This document shows, piece by piece, positions 43,543 through 51,568 of a stretch of DNA of 57,466 bases. Every line of letters begins with the position of its first letter. Positions within the stretch are counted from its first letter, which is position 1. The translations under genes and the position numbers were made by a program. The notes under the pieces were generated by a model. That model saw only the letters and a list, made by a program, of their open reading frames with translations. It did no database searches and was not told the origin of the DNA. Source of the stretch: [Clostridium] methylpentosum DSM 5476 (GTDB lineage Bacteria; Bacillota; Clostridia; Oscillospirales; Ruminococcaceae); assembly GCA_000158655.1 (NCBI GenBank), contig EQ973340.1:29822-87287 (forward strand), in the 5' to 3' direction.

Positions 43543-43992
43543 TCAGCTGCGCAGGATGACGCCGCACCCCATTTTTGTGTCAGACCCTGTGAACTCATGC
43601 AGCACGGCGGTGCGCCCGACGACGTCATTCGGCACGAACTGATCGGTGAAAAACACCTGGTAGACGTATCCCTGGCAGGGGAGAAGGCGGCTGTCCCGCG
43701 CCGCAGGGGCTGCAAGCCTCTCTCCGGCGTCGGAAAACGGGTCCTCCACTGTTCCGGAGCACCGGCCGCCCCGGTGGAGCTGCAGCGCATAACAGGCTCC
43801 CTCCTGCCTGGGCAGTTTGTAGAATTCGGCCGCAACGAGAGTCCCGCCCTCCGACGGATAGAACTCCACATAGCCGTGCAGCGAGGGGAAGCTGCGCGAT
43901 CCCTTGACCATCGCCCGCGCCTGCGGCTTGTGGGCGAGAATCAGCTTGGAAAACGCTCTGCTGTTCTGTTTGGTGTAAAAGGGGAGAAACAA
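43543..43992 (-). CDS. Cu/Zn superoxide dismutase-like protein lacking most metal ligands
   Basis: A 149-residue protein resembling a short SOD_Cu-family group of gut Firmicutes: MVKGSRSFPSLHGYVEFYPS, YALQLHRGGRCSG, EDPFSDAG and VVGRTAVLHE follow the order of the beta-barrel. In active SODs the F-H-I-H-x-G motif and a later GGHYNP...HP-HAGDLP loop carry the metal ligands; here the first is L-Q-L-H-R-G and the second is replaced by a short Ala/Pro/Arg segment, so dismutase activity is doubtful. No signal peptide. It starts with TTG seven bases after AGGAGG. It may be a binding or structural relative. The family assignment is by pattern only. Confidence 0.6.
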   Translation of the reverse strand: MFLPFYTKQNSRAFSKLILAHKPQARAMVKGSRSFPSLHGYVEFYPSEGGTLVAAEFYKLPRQEGACYALQLHRGGRCSGTVEDPFSDAGERLAAPAARDSRLLPCQGYVYQVFFTDQFVPNDVVGRTAVLHEFTGSDTKMGCGVILRS

Positions 43993-44324
43993 ACGGCATC
44001 CTCCTTTGGCGTGAACGATCAGCGGTAAATTGCTTTTTCCATTCTATTCAACGCCTACCCGGGAGTTTCCGAAAGCAATCCGGCCTGATTCCCCTCAGTG
44101 GGGAGATTTGGTGGATTTCTTACAGTGCTTGTCAAAAAGCCTGCTGAATGGGCTCAACGGATCTCACGCCCCGTTTGTCCGAGAATGAACCGGATGAATC
44201 CGGCGGATTTTCCTCGGTTCCAGTTGGGAAACTCACTGGGTGCGTGTCACAAATCCCTCTCAACACCTGCCAGAAAGCACACTGGAAATACTTGGTGGTA
44301 TGACACTCTCCACTCGCCTGAATT
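43993..44324. other. Intergenic region without recognised features
   Basis: This 332-base gap lies between the carbonic-anhydrase-like gene and the SOD-like gene, both minus strand. It should contain the SOD-like promoter. No clear hairpin, repeat or gene was seen. Confidence 0.5.
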
Positions 44325-44801
44325 TTATGAGATGAGCGCGGTATACTCCTCCGCGTTGTGCCGGTTGGCCTGAATCTCCTCCTCAGTGAGTGACCGCTTG
44401 ATGCGGGCAGGGGAGCCAAGCACCAGAGAATTGTCCGGGATAATGGTGTTTTGGGTGACGAGCGCACCCGCGCCAATAATGCAGTTTTTGCCGATGACCG
44501 CGCCGCCGAGCACAATTGCCCCCATGCCGACGAGGGAGTTGTCCCCGATCCGGCAGCCGTGCAGAATGGCGCCATGGCCCACCGTCACACCCTCTCCGAG
44601 TAGGATCGGGGTATCGTGGTCGACGTGCAGCACACTGCACTCCTGGATGTTGCTGTTGTCCCCGATGGTGATCGGGGCGATGTCGCCGCGCACGACGGCG
44701 TTGTACCAGATGGACACCCGTTTGCCAAGTGTCACCTCACCGATGACAACCGCCCCGGGAAACACCTTTGCGGACGGGTCGATCTGCGGAATTTGTTCCA
44801 T
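44325..44801 (-). CDS. Gamma-carbonic-anhydrase-type hexapeptide-repeat protein
   Basis: A 158-residue left-handed beta-helix protein. Repeated hexapeptides (IGEVTLGKRVSIWYNAVVRGD, ITIGDNSNIQECSVLHVD, VTVGHGAILHGCRIGDNSLVGMGA) form the helix; the His residues in LHVDHD, VGHGAILHG are the metal ligands. The length and C-terminal helix match the YrdA/PaaY-like family, assigned as gamma carbonic anhydrases or acyltransferase-like proteins; enzymatic activity is not certain. The start at 44801 has GGAGG eight bases upstream. Confidence 0.92.
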   Translation of the reverse strand: MEQIPQIDPSAKVFPGAVVIGEVTLGKRVSIWYNAVVRGDIAPITIGDNSNIQECSVLHVDHDTPILLGEGVTVGHGAILHGCRIGDNSLVGMGAIVLGGAVIGKNCIIGAGALVTQNTIIPDNSLVLGSPARIKRSLTEEEIQANRHNAEEYTALIS

Positions 44802-44890
44802 TTGTAAAACCTCCATTCTGTATTGGTATTATACCACAGCTTGGACAGAATAATAAATGTAAAATCGGTATGAAAAATCAGGCGCTTGAA

Positions 44891-44941
44891 TTGACTTTGT
44901 CGCCTATTCGTACTATAATAGTCATACAACCCTGTACAGGG
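44891..44941 (+). promoter_or_regulatory. Promoter and CsoR-type operator of csoR-copZ
   Basis: TTGACT and TATAAT are separated by 17 bases (44891-44919). CCCTGTACAGGG, a perfect palindrome at 44930-44941, lies at the expected transcription start, resembling the C-rich/G-rich operators bound by CsoR repressors. Autoregulation by the first gene is therefore likely. Confidence 0.8.
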
Positions 44942-44958
44942 GAGGGGAGGCAGCGACA

Positions 44959-45225
44959 ATGACTGACGAGAAAAAACAGGCGGTAATTGCACTCAAAACC
45001 TGCCGGGGACAAATTGAAGGAATCATTAAAATGATTGAGGACGAACGCTACTGCATCGATGTATCCAATCAGATTCTGGCGGCTCAATCGATGCTCAAGC
45101 GGGCGAATAAACTCATCCTTGCCGGGCATATGAATACCTGTGTGCGCAACGCCATGCAGAGCGACAAGGATGTGCAAGTAAAGACTGACGAGCTTACCGA
45201 TTTAATCAGCAAGCTGTTAGATTAA
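44959..45225 (+). CDS. csoR: CsoR-family copper-sensing repressor
   Basis: An 88-residue all-helical repressor of the CsoR/RcnR/FrmR family (DUF156). Helix 1 has the signature TCRGQIEGIIKMIEDERYCIDV; the metal-site set Cys (YCIDV), His and Cys (GHMNTCV) is the Cys-His-Cys pattern of copper-type CsoR. Without copper it would bind the palindrome at 44930-44941. The gene is followed after 21 bases by copZ. No copper ATPase is in the window. Confidence 0.92.
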   Translation: MTDEKKQAVIALKTCRGQIEGIIKMIEDERYCIDVSNQILAAQSMLKRANKLILAGHMNTCVRNAMQSDKDVQVKTDELTDLISKLLD

Positions 45226-45246
45226 TGAGTAAAGGTGGAATCAACG

Positions 45247-45456
45247 ATGACAAAGGTTTTCATCAATGGAATGTCGTGTGAGCACTGTGTTAACAGGGTC
45301 AAACAGGCGCTCGAAGCGATCGGTGGACTGTCTGCGGTCAGGGTCGACCTGAACGGACGCTGTGCCACATTCGAGGGAAAGGCGAGCAACGCGGCTCTCA
45401 TTTCCGCCATAGAAGAGATTGGATTTGAAGTTTCCAAAATTGAAGACGACGAATAA
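45247..45456 (+). CDS. copZ: Copper chaperone-like heavy-metal-associated protein
   Basis: A 69-residue soluble HMA-domain protein with the metal-binding motif GMSCEHC (Cys10 and Cys13) and a beta-alpha-beta pattern ending EIGFEVSKIE. It carries Cu(I) in the cytoplasm. It is transcribed with csoR, the usual partner, and starts at the ATG after AAAGGTGG. The acidic C terminus (EDDE) is short. It lies just before asnS. Confidence 0.92.
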   Translation: MTKVFINGMSCEHCVNRVKQALEAIGGLSAVRVDLNGRCATFEGKASNAALISAIEEIGFEVSKIEDDE

Positions 45457-45480
45457 ATACACAAAGGGAGAGTAACACAG

Positions 45481-46875
45481 ATGAAAAGGACAGAAATTTC
45501 CGCGCTGTACGCAGGCTGTGCGCAGCTTGATGGAACAAGCGTAACCGTGTGCGGCTGGGTCAAAACCATCCGCGATTCCAAGGCGCTCGGTTTTATCGAG
45601 CTCAACGACGGAAGCTGCTTCAAAGGGGTGCAGATTGTCTTTGAAGAGAGCAACCTGAGCAACTTCAAAGAGGTGACCAAATACAACGTCGGTAGCGCGC
45701 TGATCGTCACCGGCAAGCTGATTGTTACTCCCAACGCCCGCCAGCCGTTTGAGATCCACGCGGACGAGATTGTGCTCGAAGGCGCCTCCACCTCGGATTA
45801 CCCGCTCCAGAAAAAGCGGCACAGCCTTGAGTTCCTGCGCACCATCGCGCACCTGCGCCCCCGCACCAACACCTTCAGCGCGGTGTTCCGCGTCCGGTCG
45901 GCGGCAGCTTTTGCAATCCACAAGTTTTTCAACGAGCGCGGCTTTGTCTATTCCCACACCCCGATCATCACCTCGAGCGACGCCGAGGGCGCGGGGGAGA
46001 TGTTCCGCGTCACAACCCTCGACCCCAAAGCCCCGCCCCTCAACGAGGACGGCACGGTCGACTTCACCCAGGACTTTTTTGAAAAGCCGACCAGCCTCAC
46101 GGTGTCCGGCCAGCTCGAGGCGGAGTGCATGGCAATGGCGTTCGGCAAGACCTACACCTTTGGCCCGACCTTCCGCGCCGAGAAATCCAACACCCCCCGC
46201 CACGCGGCGGAGTTCTGGATGATCGAGCCGGAGATCGCGTTCGCCGACCTTCAGGACGACATGGACCTCGCGCGCGACATGATCAAGTCGGTGCTGAGCT
46301 ATGTGCTCGAGACCTGCCCGGAGGACATGGCGTTTTTCAACGCCCACTACGATAAGGGGCTGATTGAGCGGCTCAATAGCCTGATCGAGTCGGATTTCGG
46401 CCACATCACCTACACCGAGGCGATTGAAATTCTCGAAAAACACAAGGAAAAATTCGAGTATCCGGTTCACTGGGGAGTGGACCTCCAGACCGAGCACGAG
46501 AGATTCCTCACTGAGGAAGTGTTCAAAAAGCCGATTTTCGTCACCGACTACCCCAAAGAGATCAAGGCGTTTTACATGCGACTCAACGACGACGGCAAGA
46601 CGGTTGCTGCGGTTGACATGCTCGTCCCCGGCGTCGGGGAGATCATCGGTGGCAGCCAGCGCGAAGAGCGCCTCGACGTGCTGCTCGCCCGCATGGAGGA
46701 GCTTGGGCTCCAGCCGGAGGATTACTCCTGGTATCTCGATCTGCGCCGTTACGGCGGGAGCAAGCATGCGGGCTTTGGCCTCGGCTTTGAGCGGCTGATC
46801 ATGTACATGACCGGCGTCTCCAATATCCGCGACATGCTCCCCTTCCCCCGCACCACAGGTTCCGCGGAATTTTAA
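45481..46875 (+). CDS. asnS: Asparaginyl-tRNA synthetase
   Basis: A 464-residue class IIb aminoacyl-tRNA synthetase that charges tRNA-Asn. The N-terminal OB-fold ([25 protein letters not shown]) binds the anticodon; the catalytic domain has motif 2 ([22 protein letters not shown]) and motif 3 ([15 protein letters not shown]). The length is normal. AGGGAGAG precedes the start. It lies 24 bases downstream of copZ, so some read-through from the copper operon is possible. Confidence 0.98.
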   Translation: MKRTEISALYAGCAQLDGTSVTVCGWVKTIRDSKALGFIELNDGSCFKGVQIVFEESNLSNFKEVTKYNVGSALIVTGKLIVTPNARQPFEIHADEIVLEGASTSDYPLQKKRHSLEFLRTIAHLRPRTNTFSAVFRVRSAAAFAIHKFFNERGFVYSHTPIITSSDAEGAGEMFRVTTLDPKAPPLNEDGTVDFTQDFFEKPTSLTVSGQLEAECMAMAFGKTYTFGPTFRAEKSNTPRHAAEFWMIEPEIAFADLQDDMDLARDMIKSVLSYVLETCPEDMAFFNAHYDKGLIERLNSLIESDFGHITYTEAIEILEKHKEKFEYPVHWGVDLQTEHERFLTEEVFKKPIFVTDYPKEIKAFYMRLNDDGKTVAAVDMLVPGVGEIIGGSQREERLDVLLARMEELGLQPEDYSWYLDLRRYGGSKHAGFGLGFERLIMYMTGVSNIRDMLPFPRTTGSAEF

Positions 46876-47084
46876 GGGCAGGCGGTTTCACACCGTCCTG
46901 CAGCTCTTTGGTAGTGCCAGATTACGAAAGTTGATACAATGCCGGGGTCCCATTCGGCCCAGTACATCGCGCCGCCGGTTGAGCGTTCCCATTCGACTGT
47001 GCGCACCAGCAGTTCAGCAGAACGCAGTGCCTACAGCTTTGATGGGGTTGTATTGATCCGGTAGAGCTTTTACAATGATTTTAA

Positions 47085-47116
47085 CAGGCCGCCCATTCGT
47101 CAGAATGGGCGGCCTG
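47085..47116. terminator. Perfect hairpin downstream of asnS
   Basis: CAGGCCGCCCATTC and GAATGGGCGGCCTG form a perfect 14-base stem with a GTCA loop. There is no clear T-run on the plus strand, though TTTTAA precedes it; a terminator is likely but not certain. Confidence 0.55.
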
Positions 47117-47382
47117 TCTGCAATTCCAGGGCTGATTTACTGCAAAAAGAATCAGGTGGTTCCAAAAAATTCATTTTTGTCCTCAGAGCGTCTGACAGCC
47201 TGTCCTTAGAAATGAATTCCTGTCCCGCTGATCCGCCACAACAGCGGAAAACTGAGCGAAAAAACTGCTGAAACAGCTCAGTTTTGCAGGAAAGCTGCCG
47301 GAGTTGTTCACTTTCACAGATTCAACCTGTCTTTCTCGGGAAAGTTCGTGAAAATTTAATTTGCAGGATTTTCATTTTGTTC

Positions 47383-47410
47383 TTGCAAAAGGAAAAATTT
47401 CTAGTATAAT
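47383..47410 (+). promoter_or_regulatory. Promoter of the aminotransferase gene
   Basis: TTGCAA and TATAAT are separated by 16 bases, about 35 bases upstream of the start codon. Confidence 0.65.
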
Positions 47411-47445
47411 AGATATAGAAAGAGAATTTTGAAAGGTGGAGCACA

Positions 47446-48765
47446 ATGGCTGCATACAACACGATGTCGGTTGAGCAGTTGACCGAGATTAAGGAACAAC
47501 TTCAAAAAGAATACGATACATTCAAGGCACAAGGATTGAAATTAGACATGTCCAGGGGAAAACCGGGCAGGGACCAGCTCGACCTCTCGGTCGGTATGAT
47601 GAACAATCTCACCAGCGACGACCTCGTGACAACTGCGTCCGGTGCAGACACCCGCAACTACGGCATGCTCGACGGCATTCCGGAGGCAAAAGAACTATTC
47701 GGCCAGCTGCTCGGCGTGGATGCGTCCCAGGTGATTATTGGGGGCAACTCCAGCCTGAACATGATGTACGACACCATTGCGCGCGCCATGCAGTTCGGCA
47801 TTCTGGGCAGCACGCCGTGGAACAAGCTTGACAAAGTGAAATTTCTCTGCCCTGTTCCGGGTTATGACAGACACTTTGCAATCTGTGAACTGTTCGGCAT
47901 CGAGATGATCAACATCGCGATGGACGAAAACGGCCCGGACATGGACGAAGTGGAGCGCCTTGTGAGCTCTGACGCTTCGGTCAAGGGCATCTGGTGCGTC
48001 CCGAAATACTCCAACCCGACCGGTGTTACCTATTCGGACGAGGTGGTCAAACGCTTTGCCGCACTCAAACCCGCTGCAAAGGATTTCCGCATCTTCTGGG
48101 ACAACGCCTACTGTGTGCACCACCTCGGTGAGGAGCAGGATGAGTTGCTCAACCTCTACGAAGAGGCGGCGAAGAACGGCAACGAGAACATTGTTTACCT
48201 CTTTGCTTCCACCTCCAAAGTGACCTTCTCGGGCGCAGGCGTCGCGGCGATGGCGTCCAGCCCGGCGAACTTTAAGGACATTCTCCAAAAGATGACCATC
48301 CAGACGATTGGTTATGATAAAATCAACCAGCTGCGCCACTGCAAATTCCTCAAGAATGTGGAGATGCTGCAGGAACACATGCGCAAGCACGCCGCGCTGA
48401 TCAAACCGAAGTTTGACGCGGTACTCGACACCCTGAGCGCGGAGCTTGACGGGCTTGGCATCGCGAGCTGGTCCCATCCAAAGGGCGGATATTTTATCTC
48501 GTTCGACACAATGGATGGGTGCGCGGAACGGGTCGGCCAGCTCTGCAAGGAAGCGGGCGTCGTCCTCACTCCTGTCGGCGCGACCTTCCCCTATGGCCAG
48601 GACCCGAACAACCGCAACATCCGCATTGCCCCGACCTTCCCGCCGATCGGAGAGCTGCAGCAGGCGCTCGACCTGTTCTGCATCTGCGTGAAGATCGCGA
48701 GCATTGAACACATCATCCAAAACAGCGACGTGATCTGCACCATTCCAGACCAGGTCAACGCATAA
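47446..48765 (+). CDS. Aspartate aminotransferase, subclass Ic (MocR-like aminotransferase family)
   Basis: A 439-residue PLP enzyme. RGKPGRDQLDLSVGM near 40, GGNSSLNMMYDTIARAM near 100, PKYSNPTGVTYSDE with the conserved NPTG, WDNAYCVHHL and the Schiff-base Lys in ASTSKVTFSGAG (about 258) identify the PF12897-type aminotransferases, shown in some bacteria to be aspartate aminotransferases of an unusual subclass. It converts aspartate and 2-oxoglutarate to oxaloacetate and glutamate, feeding panD-type and amino-acid metabolism. Substrate specificity is inferred from the family. Confidence 0.85.
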   Translation: MAAYNTMSVEQLTEIKEQLQKEYDTFKAQGLKLDMSRGKPGRDQLDLSVGMMNNLTSDDLVTTASGADTRNYGMLDGIPEAKELFGQLLGVDASQVIIGGNSSLNMMYDTIARAMQFGILGSTPWNKLDKVKFLCPVPGYDRHFAICELFGIEMINIAMDENGPDMDEVERLVSSDASVKGIWCVPKYSNPTGVTYSDEVVKRFAALKPAAKDFRIFWDNAYCVHHLGEEQDELLNLYEEAAKNGNENIVYLFASTSKVTFSGAGVAAMASSPANFKDILQKMTIQTIGYDKINQLRHCKFLKNVEMLQEHMRKHAALIKPKFDAVLDTLSAELDGLGIASWSHPKGGYFISFDTMDGCAERVGQLCKEAGVVLTPVGATFPYGQDPNNRNIRIAPTFPPIGELQQALDLFCICVKIASIEHIIQNSDVICTIPDQVNA

Positions 48766-48902
48766 ATAGAACATAAGCAGAGGTTCTGGGAAAAGGCCCT
48801 GTTAAATGAACTGCACTGCCCCAGAATATACGGACATCACAAAAAACCTGCGTAGGAATATTCAGTCACTTTAAGATTAATCTATTTCCTTTTACTCATA
48901 AC

Positions 48903-48948
48903 AATCCCCCTGATGTAGGTTTATTATCCTACATCAGGGGGGATTTTG
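48903..48948 (+). terminator. Hairpin of a dispersed repeat, likely terminator of the aminotransferase gene
   Basis: TCCCCCTGATGTAGG and CCTACATCAGGGGGGA form a near-perfect stem around TTTATTAT, followed by TTTTG. The hairpin sits within the repeat that matches the region at 9124. Confidence 0.6.
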
Positions 48949-48960
48949 TCTATTGTCCGT
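48907..48960 (-). repeat. Dispersed repeat copy 2, inverted relative to 9124-9174
   Basis: Read on the minus strand it runs AAAAACGG-ACA-TAGACAAAA, then CCCCCCTGATGTAGG, matching copy 1 at most positions. Unlike copy 1, here the CTGATGTAGG arm is part of a compact perfect hairpin, suggesting that copy 1 lost or had its hairpin split. Confidence 0.5.
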
Positions 48961-49113
48961 TTTTACTGGTTCGGTGCATTTGCCGGGGGGTCATTATTAG
49001 ACTGTTCAAAGATTTTGTTCCGAGCGAGACAACGGGCAGTCCGACATGCGCGTCGGATCGCTCCAAGGCAAATACAAAACGGGGAAAGGGTGGGGAAGGA
49101 GCACCTTTCTCTA

Positions 49114-49170
49114 AAACAGACACGCGCAAAAGGGGCCGGTTCAACCGGGCCTTTTTGCGCGTGTCTGTTT
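49114..49170. repeat. 57-base near-perfect palindrome
   Basis: AAACAGACACGCGCAAAA pairs with TTTTGCGCGTGTCTGTTT over 18 bases, enclosing a second stem GGGCCGGTT-C-AACCGGGCC. It ends 22 bases from the RHH gene stop and is transcribed from both sides, so it is probably an unusually strong bidirectional terminator. Confidence 0.6.
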
Positions 49171-49192
49171 CGTTCCCAATCAGCGCAGGGGT

Positions 49193-49384
49193 TTACTCCA
49201 GGGACAGGTCTTCCTCGCTGAGCGGGATTTCCCCGTTCAGTTCCTCATAGCGCGAAATTTCTTTCTTGACCAAATAATCGATCATATTTGTAAGAGAACG
49301 GTTTTCCGCTGCCGCAATCTTTTTTATCTTAGCGTGTGTCGTAAGATCTAAACGTAGGGTAAACTGATTTTTTATGACTGCCAT
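49193..49384 (-). CDS. Ribbon-helix-helix DNA-binding protein
   Basis: A 63-residue Arc/MetJ-type regulator. The N-terminal strand KNQFTLRLDL precedes two helices (TTHAKIKKIAAAENRSLTNMIDYLVKKEISRY); the tail is acidic (EEDLSLE). Such proteins bind DNA as dimers of dimers. Ending with an acidic tail, it resembles antitoxin-like regulators but no toxin gene is adjacent on the strand. It is divergent from the Cys-rich protein at 49500 across 115 bases, so it may control that gene or itself. Confidence 0.85.
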   Translation of the reverse strand: MAVIKNQFTLRLDLTTHAKIKKIAAAENRSLTNMIDYLVKKEISRYEELNGEIPLSEEDLSLE

Positions 49385-49499
49385 GTTATCACCTTCCTGT
49401 CAAGATGGTATCATATTGACTGAAATAAATATGGTGCATTTATGGTGTATGATTGACACCTAACTGTTTTTATGTTACCCTGTAAGAGGGTGATTTATC

Positions 49500-49691
49500 A
49501 TGACAATCCACTGTGAAAACAAGCTGTGCATCTACTGGGAGGATGACCACTGCCTCTGTTCCAGCATCGAGCTCGACAATCTCGGCATGTGCGCCGACTG
49601 CATCTGTATTTCGTTCAGCGAGGAGGAGCTCGCGGCGAAAAGAAAGCAGCTCCGGCAAAAACTGGACAGGGAATACAGCGCCTTTCAATAG
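49500..49691 (+). CDS. Small Cys-rich protein of unknown function
   Basis: A 63-residue protein with seven Cys in the first 36 residues, as HCENKLCIYWEDDHCLCSS and MCADCICISF, suggesting a zinc- or cluster-binding knuckle, followed by a charged helix EEELAAKRKQLRQKLDREY. It is not recognised as a named family, though small Cys-rich proteins of this kind are common in Clostridia. Start after AGAGGGTG. A terminator follows at once. It is divergent from the RHH gene. Confidence 0.75.
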   Translation: MTIHCENKLCIYWEDDHCLCSSIELDNLGMCADCICISFSEEELAAKRKQLRQKLDREYSAFQ

Positions 49692-49707
49692 CAAATACAG
49701 CCAAAAC

Positions 49708-49738
49708 CTGGCCCGTTTTCAACGGGTCTTTTTTGTTT
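49708..49738 (+). terminator. Terminator of the Cys-rich protein gene
   Basis: GGCCCGTT and AACGGGTC form a short stem around TTC, followed by TTTTTTG, 20 bases after the stop codon. Confidence 0.7.
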
Positions 49739-49916
49739 TGCGGCATTTATAGCAGCCAACTTTCTGCGTTTAGGTGCTGAAAGGCAACTGCGCAGATGCA
49801 GGCGCATCAAAGACGTCGTTCCGGCAATCAGGGCACCCTGCGAAGCCCCAATTTCTATAAAGTGGGGAAATCCTGCAAAAATCCTCCTATTTCGATGTGT
49901 CTTTTTTGTTTTAGAC

Positions 49917-49945
49917 TTGTGAAAATTCTGAAAATATGCTAAAAT
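49917..49945 (+). promoter_or_regulatory. Possible promoter of purB
   Basis: TTGTGA and TAAAAT are separated by 17 bases, about 67 bases before the start codon. Confidence 0.45.
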
Positions 49946-50011
49946 AAACTAGTTCATGTGTAAATACAATTTCCCTGCGCATCAACATTCCAATAAAATG
50001 GAGGCAACAAA

Positions 50012-51445
50012 ATGAGTAAAGAAATTTACGAGAGCCCATTTTGTACCCGCTACGCCAGCAAAGAGATGCAGGCCATTTTTTCTCCCGACACCAAATTCAG
50101 GACGTGGAGAAAACTTTGGGTCGCTCTGGCAAGGGCGGAGCACAAGCTGGGGCTTCCGGTGTCGGAAGAACAGGTCAGGGAGCTCGAAGCGCACGTCGAC
50201 GACATCAACTACGACGTGGCTGAGGAAAGGGAAAAGCTCGTCCGGCACGACGTTATGGCGCACGTTTACGCGTACGGCCAGCAGTGCCCCCACGCAAAGG
50301 GGATTATCCACCTGGGCGCAACCTCCTGCTACGTCGGCGACAACACCGACGTCATCATCATGCGGGACGCGCTTCAGGTCGTCAAGCGCAAGCTGGTCAA
50401 CGTGATCGCTCTTCTCTCGGATTTTGCAGAGAAGAATAAATCGATCCCCTGCCTCGCGTACACCCATTTGCAGCCCGCCCAGCTGACCACCGTCGGCAAG
50501 CGCGCGACCCTCTGGATCAACGAGCTGCTCATGGATCTCGAGGAGCTCGAGTTCCGCATTGCGAACCTCAAGCTGCTTGGGCAAAAAGGCACCACCGGCA
50601 CTCAGGCGAGCTTTGTCGAGCTGTTTGAGGGCGACACCGCAAAGATCAAGGAGCTCGAATCCATGATCGCCCGCGAAATGGGCTTTGACGCGGTCGTCCC
50701 GGTTTCCGGCCAGACCTACTCCCGCAAGGTGGATTACGCGGTGGTTTCTACCCTCAGCGCCATCGCCCAGTCGGCGATGAAGTTTGCAAACGACCTGAGA
50801 ATTCTGCAAAACTTTAAGGAGATGGAGGAGCCGTTTGAGAAAAACCAGATCGGCTCGTCCGCCATGCCGTACAAGCGCAACCCGATGCGCAGCGAGCGGA
50901 TCACCGCCCTGGCGCGCTACGTGATGATCGACGTGCTCAACCCGGCGTTCACCGCGGGTACCCAGTGGTTCGAGCGCACCCTCGACGACAGCGCCAACAA
51001 GCGCATCGCTGTGGCGGAGGCGTTCCTCGGCATCGATGCGATCCTCAACATCCTCATCAACGTCACCGACGGCCTGGTGGTCTACCCCAAGGTAGTCGAG
51101 CAGCGGGTGATGAAGGAGCTGCCGTTTATGGCAACTGAAAACATTATGATGGAGGCTGTCAAAAAGGGCGGCGACCGTCAGGAACTCCACGAGAAACTCC
51201 GTCAGCACTCGATTGCCGCCGCCAAGGTGGTCAAGGAGGAGGGCGGGGAAAACGACCTCATCGAGCGCGTCTGCGCCGATCCCTCTTTCAATCTGTCTTA
51301 TGATGAGATTCACGCGATCATGAAGCCGATCAACTTTGTCGGCCGCAGCGTGGAGCAGGTGGGCGAATTCCTCGCGGAATGCGTGCGCCCGGTGCTTGAG
51401 CGCAACAAGGATCTTTTGGGCGAAAATGTCGAGTTAACGGTATAA
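50012..51445 (+). CDS. purB: Adenylosuccinate lyase
   Basis: A 477-residue homotetrameric enzyme that removes fumarate in two steps of purine synthesis (SAICAR to AICAR, and adenylosuccinate to AMP). Motifs: HLGATSCYVGDNTD (substrate/His region), LAYTHLQPAQLTTVGKRA, and the fumarase/aspartase signature GSSAMPYKRNPMRSER near 288. The length and C-terminal domain resemble the longer human/yeast-like PurB group. GGAGGCAAC precedes the ATG. It has its own promoter and stands apart from other purine genes. Confidence 0.97.
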   Translation: MSKEIYESPFCTRYASKEMQAIFSPDTKFRTWRKLWVALARAEHKLGLPVSEEQVRELEAHVDDINYDVAEEREKLVRHDVMAHVYAYGQQCPHAKGIIHLGATSCYVGDNTDVIIMRDALQVVKRKLVNVIALLSDFAEKNKSIPCLAYTHLQPAQLTTVGKRATLWINELLMDLEELEFRIANLKLLGQKGTTGTQASFVELFEGDTAKIKELESMIAREMGFDAVVPVSGQTYSRKVDYAVVSTLSAIAQSAMKFANDLRILQNFKEMEEPFEKNQIGSSAMPYKRNPMRSERITALARYVMIDVLNPAFTAGTQWFERTLDDSANKRIAVAEAFLGIDAILNILINVTDGLVVYPKVVEQRVMKELPFMATENIMMEAVKKGGDRQELHEKLRQHSIAAAKVVKEEGGENDLIERVCADPSFNLSYDEIHAIMKPINFVGRSVEQVGEFLAECVRPVLERNKDLLGENVELTV

Positions 51446-51490
51446 TGCTACGTTACTGATAAAAAACATGTCTGCCCAGCAAGATAATTG

Positions 51491-51519
51491 TTGACTTGCG
51501 CCAAATTATGTCTTATAAT
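51491..51519 (+). promoter_or_regulatory. Promoter of secDF
   Basis: TTGACT and TATAAT are separated by 17 bases, about 50 bases upstream of the secD start codon. Confidence 0.8.
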
Positions 51520-51568
51520 AAGATTTAGATTTTATAAAAAAACAAATACTTAATCGGAGGAAAGGTCC

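Larger units (their letters stand above)
46876..47445. other. Intergenic region between asnS and the aminotransferase gene
   Basis: These 570 bases hold the inverted repeat at 47085-47116 and the promoter at 47383-47410. No gene, tRNA or known repeat was recognised in the rest. Confidence 0.6.
48766..49192. other. Gap between the aminotransferase and RHH genes with repeats
   Basis: These 427 bases contain the terminator-like repeat at 48903-48960 and the long palindrome at 49114-49170. No gene was recognised. Confidence 0.6.
49692..50011. other. Intergenic region upstream of purB
   Basis: These 320 bases contain the terminator at 49708-49738, a short AT-rich promoter region and the purB leader. 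No riboswitch-like structure was recognised. Confidence 0.55.

Noticed and set aside
43269-43871. Long minus-strand frame overlapping the SOD-like gene in another phase
   Set aside because: Translation is Cys/Ser-rich and irregular; the other phase has a ribosome site and resembles a known fold.
45241-46767. 508-codon minus-strand frame opposite copZ and asnS
   Set aside because: Shadow of asnS, with no ribosome site or family resemblance.
49982-51313. 443-codon minus-strand frame opposite purB
   Set aside because: Shadow of the well-supported purB gene.
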